From Microcebus murinus (Eukaryota > Chordata > Mammalia > Primates > Cheirogaleidae): a stretch of 64,000 nt of DNA. This document shows, in pieces, positions 61,138 to 64,000 of the stretch. The position numbers and the translations under genes were made by a program. The stretch spans positions 84,116,001 to 84,180,000 of the forward strand of contig NC_134108.1 in NCBI RefSeq assembly GCF_040939455.1, read 5' to 3'. Each line of letters opens with the position of its first letter. Within the stretch, counting starts at the first letter, position 1. The notes beneath the pieces are model-generated. The model was not told the DNA's origin, searched no databases, and was given only the letters and a program-made list of their open reading frames with translations.

Positions 61138-62553
61138 AGGGGGGGCGGAGCAAGATGGCGGACGAATAACACTGCCAGACAGAGGGTCTCTGCAGAAAAG
61201 ACCAATTCTAGCAGAAACTAGAGGAAAGAAGCAAGAAGACGAGCATACAGCGGACAAGGGCCGGAAGGAGGGGTACCTGAGACCCCGGGAGACTCCACGG
61301 GAGGAGGCTGCGGAGGAGAACTGGAGGCTGAGACCACCGGAGCAGCCCGGAGACCAGCGGCAAGTGTAGGTGGATCCGCTGTTTCCCCTCCCCTGTATTC
61401 GGGACTGCTGGTGGGCTCCCCAGCGGGTGGAGAGACCTGCGGACATCAGCCCAGAGACTGCCGCCGCCTGCCAACGGTGAGCCTGTAGCAGACGTGGCAC
61501 CAGGTTCCCAACTTCCTCCGGGCACCTCCGTGTGCACGGACCCGAGCCGCGCGGCAGGCGCCATATTGCCTCCACCTCCCCTCCGCCGACCCTACCCGCG
61601 GCTGCCCAGAGAGACAATACAGCCACCAGCCGGAGGCACCTCCAGGAACAGGACCTTCCCATTTGGGACCCCGCCCGCCCTCCCAGGTGCTGCTGGCACC
61701 GTGTTCCCAGGAAAACGGTGCCGACTCAGAGGCTGAGAGACATAGACCCAGCTTGGGCTCCCTGTGGGTGAATTAGGACCGGAAATCCTCTCCCTGGTGG
61801 GAATACAGTTTGAACTCTGGGACCCAGAGGTCGGACCTGCAGACCAGATCCCCTCTCACCGAGGGCTAGCATTGCCCGGGGCACAGAAGGGTTATACGTG
61901 AACAGCCTACTGAGGTCTGTGTGCCTCCAGGGGCGGATCGGCGTCCTAGAGGGCAACCCTCCTCCCAGGAGGAGGCCGTGCACCCAACCCAGGTGGCGTT
62001 CCTGTGCAGGGAATCTCCCCGCCGGCATCACAGTCCGGGGAGGCCTGGTGGCTTGTGGTCTGGCCTGCTGGCAGAGGCCCAGGAGTAGCTGCGGAGTTGG
62101 GGAGGATGGAAAGAAGCAAGGCCTGCTGCAGACTGCGGGTCTCAGACAGCCCCACCCCCACACCCAGACTTTCTGGCTGAGCAGGATCATTCCAGCCCCG
62201 CCCTGACAGCTCTCCCTGGAAGCAGAGAACAGAACTTTGACCCATGCTAACGGCCTGAGGGCAGGCTTACCCAACCCAGCTCCGCCCAGAACGAGAGCTG
62301 ATAACAGGACTCAAAATCAACACCATAGCCTGTTCCTCCAAGCAAACGCCACCTACTGACAGGGACGGCATCTTGCACAGCCTTTCCACGGCATCCACTG
62401 ACTCAATATACAGGGAGTGGTCCAATTTCACCCACAGACACCACCTAACGCCTCAGAAACTAAACAAGGTGTGTGAATACCCAAACAATAACCTAAGGAA
62501 AGAAACAACAACTGATCGACATGGGAAGAAATCAGTGAAAGAACTCAGGAAAT
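61138..62553 (+). promoter_or_regulatory. L1 5' UTR with internal promoter
   Basis: About 1.4 kb, GC-rich and dense in CpG, contrasting with the AT-rich surroundings. In L1 this region holds an internal RNA polymerase II promoter and is normally silenced by CpG methylation. Overlapping open frames on both strands at 61120-62274 reflect the high GC content and are not considered genes. A 110-codon frame at 62373-62705 overlaps the start of ORF1 in another frame and has no recognisable domain. Confidence 0.75.
61150..61162 (+). promoter_or_regulatory. YY1-like site near the L1 start
   Basis: CAAGATGGCGG at 61151-61161, about 14 bases into the element, matches the YY1 core (AAGATGGCGG). In human L1 a YY1 site at a similar position sets accurate transcription start. 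The function here is inferred. Confidence 0.65.
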
Positions 62554-63525
62554 ATGAAGAACCAAACGGAAAACACACCCCCAAGGAGGAGCACCAGCCC
62601 CCTAGAAACGGACACCGACCAAAATCAGGCAACCAATATGACAGAAAAGGAATTTCGTATGTGGATCATAAGAACACTCACCCAGCTGCAACAACAACTC
62701 AATAACCAACACCAAGAAAACACAAAAAACCTCCAAGAAATGGAACAAAGGTTCAACAAAGAGATTGACACAGTGAAGAAAACTTTAACCGAAGTCCTGG
62801 AGATGAAGAATCAACTCAGAGAACTACAAAATACTGTGGAAAGTCTCAAGAACAGGGTAGATCAAGCAGAAGAAAGAATCTCAGAGCTTGAAGATAACAC
62901 CTTCCAATTAAATAAATCAGTCACAGAAATACAGCAGAGAAACAAGAGAAAAGACCAAAGCCTACAAGAGCTGTGGGATTACGTGAAAAAACCTAACATG
63001 AGGGTCATAGGTTTAGCCGAAGGGGAGGAAGACAACACTCAAGGGCTGGACAAGCTTTTTGAAGATATAATAGAGGAAAATTTCCCAGGCCTTGCTCAAA
63101 ATCTCGATATACAAGTTCAAGAAGCCCAGAGGACCCCTGGGAGATTCAATGCAAACAGGAAGACGTCACGTCATGCAGTCATCAGACTGACCAAAGTATC
63201 AACTAAAGAGGCCCTTCTAAGAGCTGTAAGACAAAAGAAGCAAGTGACATACAAGGGAAAGCCAATTCGAATAACATCAGACTTCTCTAATGAGACTTTA
63301 CAAGCAAGGAGAGACTGGGGCCCCATTCTCACTCTTTTGAAACAAAACAATGCCCAGCCTAGAATATTATTCCCTGCAAAACTAAGCTTCATATATGAAG
63401 GAGAAATAAAAACATTCTCAGACAAGCAAAGGCTCAGAGAATTCACCAAGACAAGACCAGCCCTACAAGAAGTACTTAAAACAGCGTTATGCACGGAACA
63501 TCATAATAATAATCCACGGATATAA
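62554..63525 (+). CDS. L1 ORF1 protein, intact
   Basis: This 323-residue protein (human ORF1p has 338) is a trimeric RNA-binding chaperone that coats L1 RNA in the cytoplasm and is needed for retrotransposition. Residues 1-40 are polar, with a PPRRSTSP segment. About 41-135 form a heptad-rich coiled coil containing an RhxxhE trimer motif (RVDQAE, 101-106). About 148-240 match the RRM (NMRVIGL, 148-154; RTPGRF, 193-198; TRHAVIRLTK-like stretch 205-214). About 241-312 match the C-terminal domain (LQARRDWGPI, 249-258; FPAKLSF, 273-279). The chosen ATG aligns its N-terminal PP..RSTSP region with the human protein. No stop or frameshift. ORF2 follows after 41 bp. Confidence 0.92.
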   Translation: MKNQTENTPPRRSTSPLETDTDQNQATNMTEKEFRMWIIRTLTQLQQQLNNQHQENTKNLQEMEQRFNKEIDTVKKTLTEVLEMKNQLRELQNTVESLKNRVDQAEERISELEDNTFQLNKSVTEIQQRNKRKDQSLQELWDYVKKPNMRVIGLAEGEEDNTQGLDKLFEDIIEENFPGLAQNLDIQVQEAQRTPGRFNANRKTSRHAVIRLTKVSTKEALLRAVRQKKQVTYKGKPIRITSDFSNETLQARRDWGPILTLLKQNNAQPRILFPAKLSFIYEGEIKTFSDKQRLREFTKTRPALQEVLKTALCTEHHNNNPRI

Positions 63526-63566
63526 AAACAACCAAAACCCAAAGATATTAAAGGCCAGATATTACA

Positions 63567-64000
63567 ATGGCTCAAGACAGAAATCATAGCAACAACATCC
63601 AACCCAACAGAATGATCAGTAATCTACCTTACCTATCAGTTCTCTCAATAAATGTGAATGGCTTAAACTCTCCACTCAAGAGACATAGGCTGGCTGAATG
63701 GATAAGAAAATACAGGCCAAGTATATGCTGTCTTCAGGAAACACATCTAACCTGCAAGGATGCACATAGACTAAAAATAAAAGGGTGGAGATCAATATTC
63801 CAAGCAAATAGAAGCCAAAAGAAGGCTGGTGTGGCAGTTCTAATTTCAGACGATTTAGTTTTTAAACCAACAAAAGTAGTAAAAGACAAAGAGGGTCATT
63901 ATATAATGGTGAAGGGCACAGTCCAACAAGAAGAGATAACAATTTTAAATATATATGCACCCAACTTAGGTGCACCCAGATTCATAAAGCAAACTTTACT
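63567..64000 (+). CDS. L1 ORF2 protein, N-terminal part (runs off window)
   Basis: ORF2p is the endonuclease and reverse transcriptase of L1. The visible 144 codons lie in the endonuclease domain and contain no stop. Counting from the ATG at 63567, residues matching the human catalytic set are Asn29 (SINVNGLN), Glu58 (LQETHL) and Tyr130 (NIYAPN), each 15 positions later than in human. The ATG at 63612 (codon 16) would align exactly with the human start. The first ATG has the better context (A at -3, G at +4), the second A at -3 only. An upstream in-frame TAA is at 63549. The reverse transcriptase lies outside the window, so activity cannot be judged. Confidence 0.88.
   Translation, partial: MAQDRNHSNNIQPNRMISNLPYLSVLSINVNGLNSPLKRHRLAEWIRKYRPSICCLQETHLTCKDAHRLKIKGWRSIFQANRSQKKAGVAVLISDDLVFKPTKVVKDKEGHYIMVKGTVQQEEITILNIYAPNLGAPRFIKQTL

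Larger units (their letters stand above)
61138..64000 (+). mobile_element. Young full-length-type LINE-1, sense, 5' half in window
   Basis: The element begins at the expected 5' end (a G-rich start followed by CGGAGCAAGATGGCGGAC) and runs through a GC- and CpG-rich 5' UTR (61138-62553), an intact ORF1 (62554-63525), a 41-bp spacer and an ORF2 open to the end of the window. It shows little decay: intact frames and many preserved CpG sites. It therefore looks young and possibly still competent, but two thirds of ORF2 is not visible. It lies inside an older antisense L1. Confidence 0.9.

Noticed and set aside
61120..62274. Long open frames of 80-182 codons on both strands of the L1 5' UTR
   Set aside because: High GC content gives few stops; the sequences are low in complexity and lie in a non-coding promoter region. 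The minus-strand frame at 60516-61205 fuses old ORF2 with translated 5' UTR and is not a real fusion protein.
62373..62705. 110-codon frame overlapping the start of L1 ORF1
   Set aside because: It is in a different frame from ORF1. The ORF1 frame at 62554 carries the N-terminal PP..RSTSP region and the coiled coil, so that one is the gene.
63171..63494. 107-codon minus-strand frame
   Set aside because: Complement of the intact L1 ORF1.
60516..64000. Single twin-primed L1 with a 5' inversion
   Set aside because: The opposite-strand segments overlap by over 150 bp with about 5% difference, and a typical target site precedes the 5' end. Two insertions are preferred, though only sequence beyond the window can settle it.

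Overview
The window looks like primate nuclear DNA, most probably from a strepsirrhine and by inference a Malagasy lemur. The reasons are the AT-rich background, dimeric Alu elements in both orientations, a mix of old and young LINE-1 copies, and one Alu (15961-16294) whose middle spacer contains 'ttggccaattagtttctttc', which I associate with lemur Alu subfamilies. The species is inferred, not read directly. I recognise no intact host protein-coding gene, no tRNA gene and no CRISPR. The DNA reads as intergenic or deep intronic sequence built from layers of mobile elements with AT-rich unique DNA between them.

Layout. 1-1365: LTR-like sequence. 1366-4590: a rearranged old L1 (5' UTR-like part, ORF2 start, an inverted block, then a 3' UTR). 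4591-9180: mostly unique, with an L2 tail and one candidate terminal exon (7401-7488). 9180-14130: old antisense L1, an Alu, a complete 1.2 kb Tigger-type DNA transposon with TA target sites, and an Alu with clean target-site duplications (TSDs). 15484-16678: antisense L1 split by the lemur-type Alu. 17480-18195: L2. 19016-19590 and 23074-23716: solo LTRs with 4-bp TSDs. 27655-32490: L1 pieces, a Tigger2-type transposon and several small insertions, including an unclassified 100-bp element. 33277-34390: a short L1 and a tail-to-tail inverted Alu pair. 35895-38680: MLT1-type LTRs, an L1 tail and a MIR. 38681-46640: largely unique. 46937-53048: an old full-length L1 on the minus strand with an Alu inside. 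53122-57775: a hAT fragment, an Alu monomer and a cluster of LTRs, one of which carries a retrocopy of the 3' end of 28S ribosomal RNA. 58826-61137: a minus-strand L1 with an internal deletion. 61138-64000: the 5' half of a young, apparently intact plus-strand L1 inserted into it.

The only plausibly functional coding unit is this last L1. It has a CpG-rich 5' UTR with a YY1-like site near +14, an intact 323-residue ORF1 and an ORF2 that is open to the window edge with endonuclease residues in place. Its proteins would act together: ORF1p coats the RNA, and ORF2p nicks and reverse transcribes at the target. The insertion point at 61121/61122 has the TTT/AAAA form this endonuclease prefers.

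I did not find a novel multi-gene system. The most unusual items are the poly(A)-tailed 28S rRNA retrocopy, the unclassified 100-bp element seen twice, a diverged 115-bp repeat pair with one copy inside a Tigger2 terminus, and the nested head-on L1 pair. Family names come from recognition of typical sequence, not from a database search.
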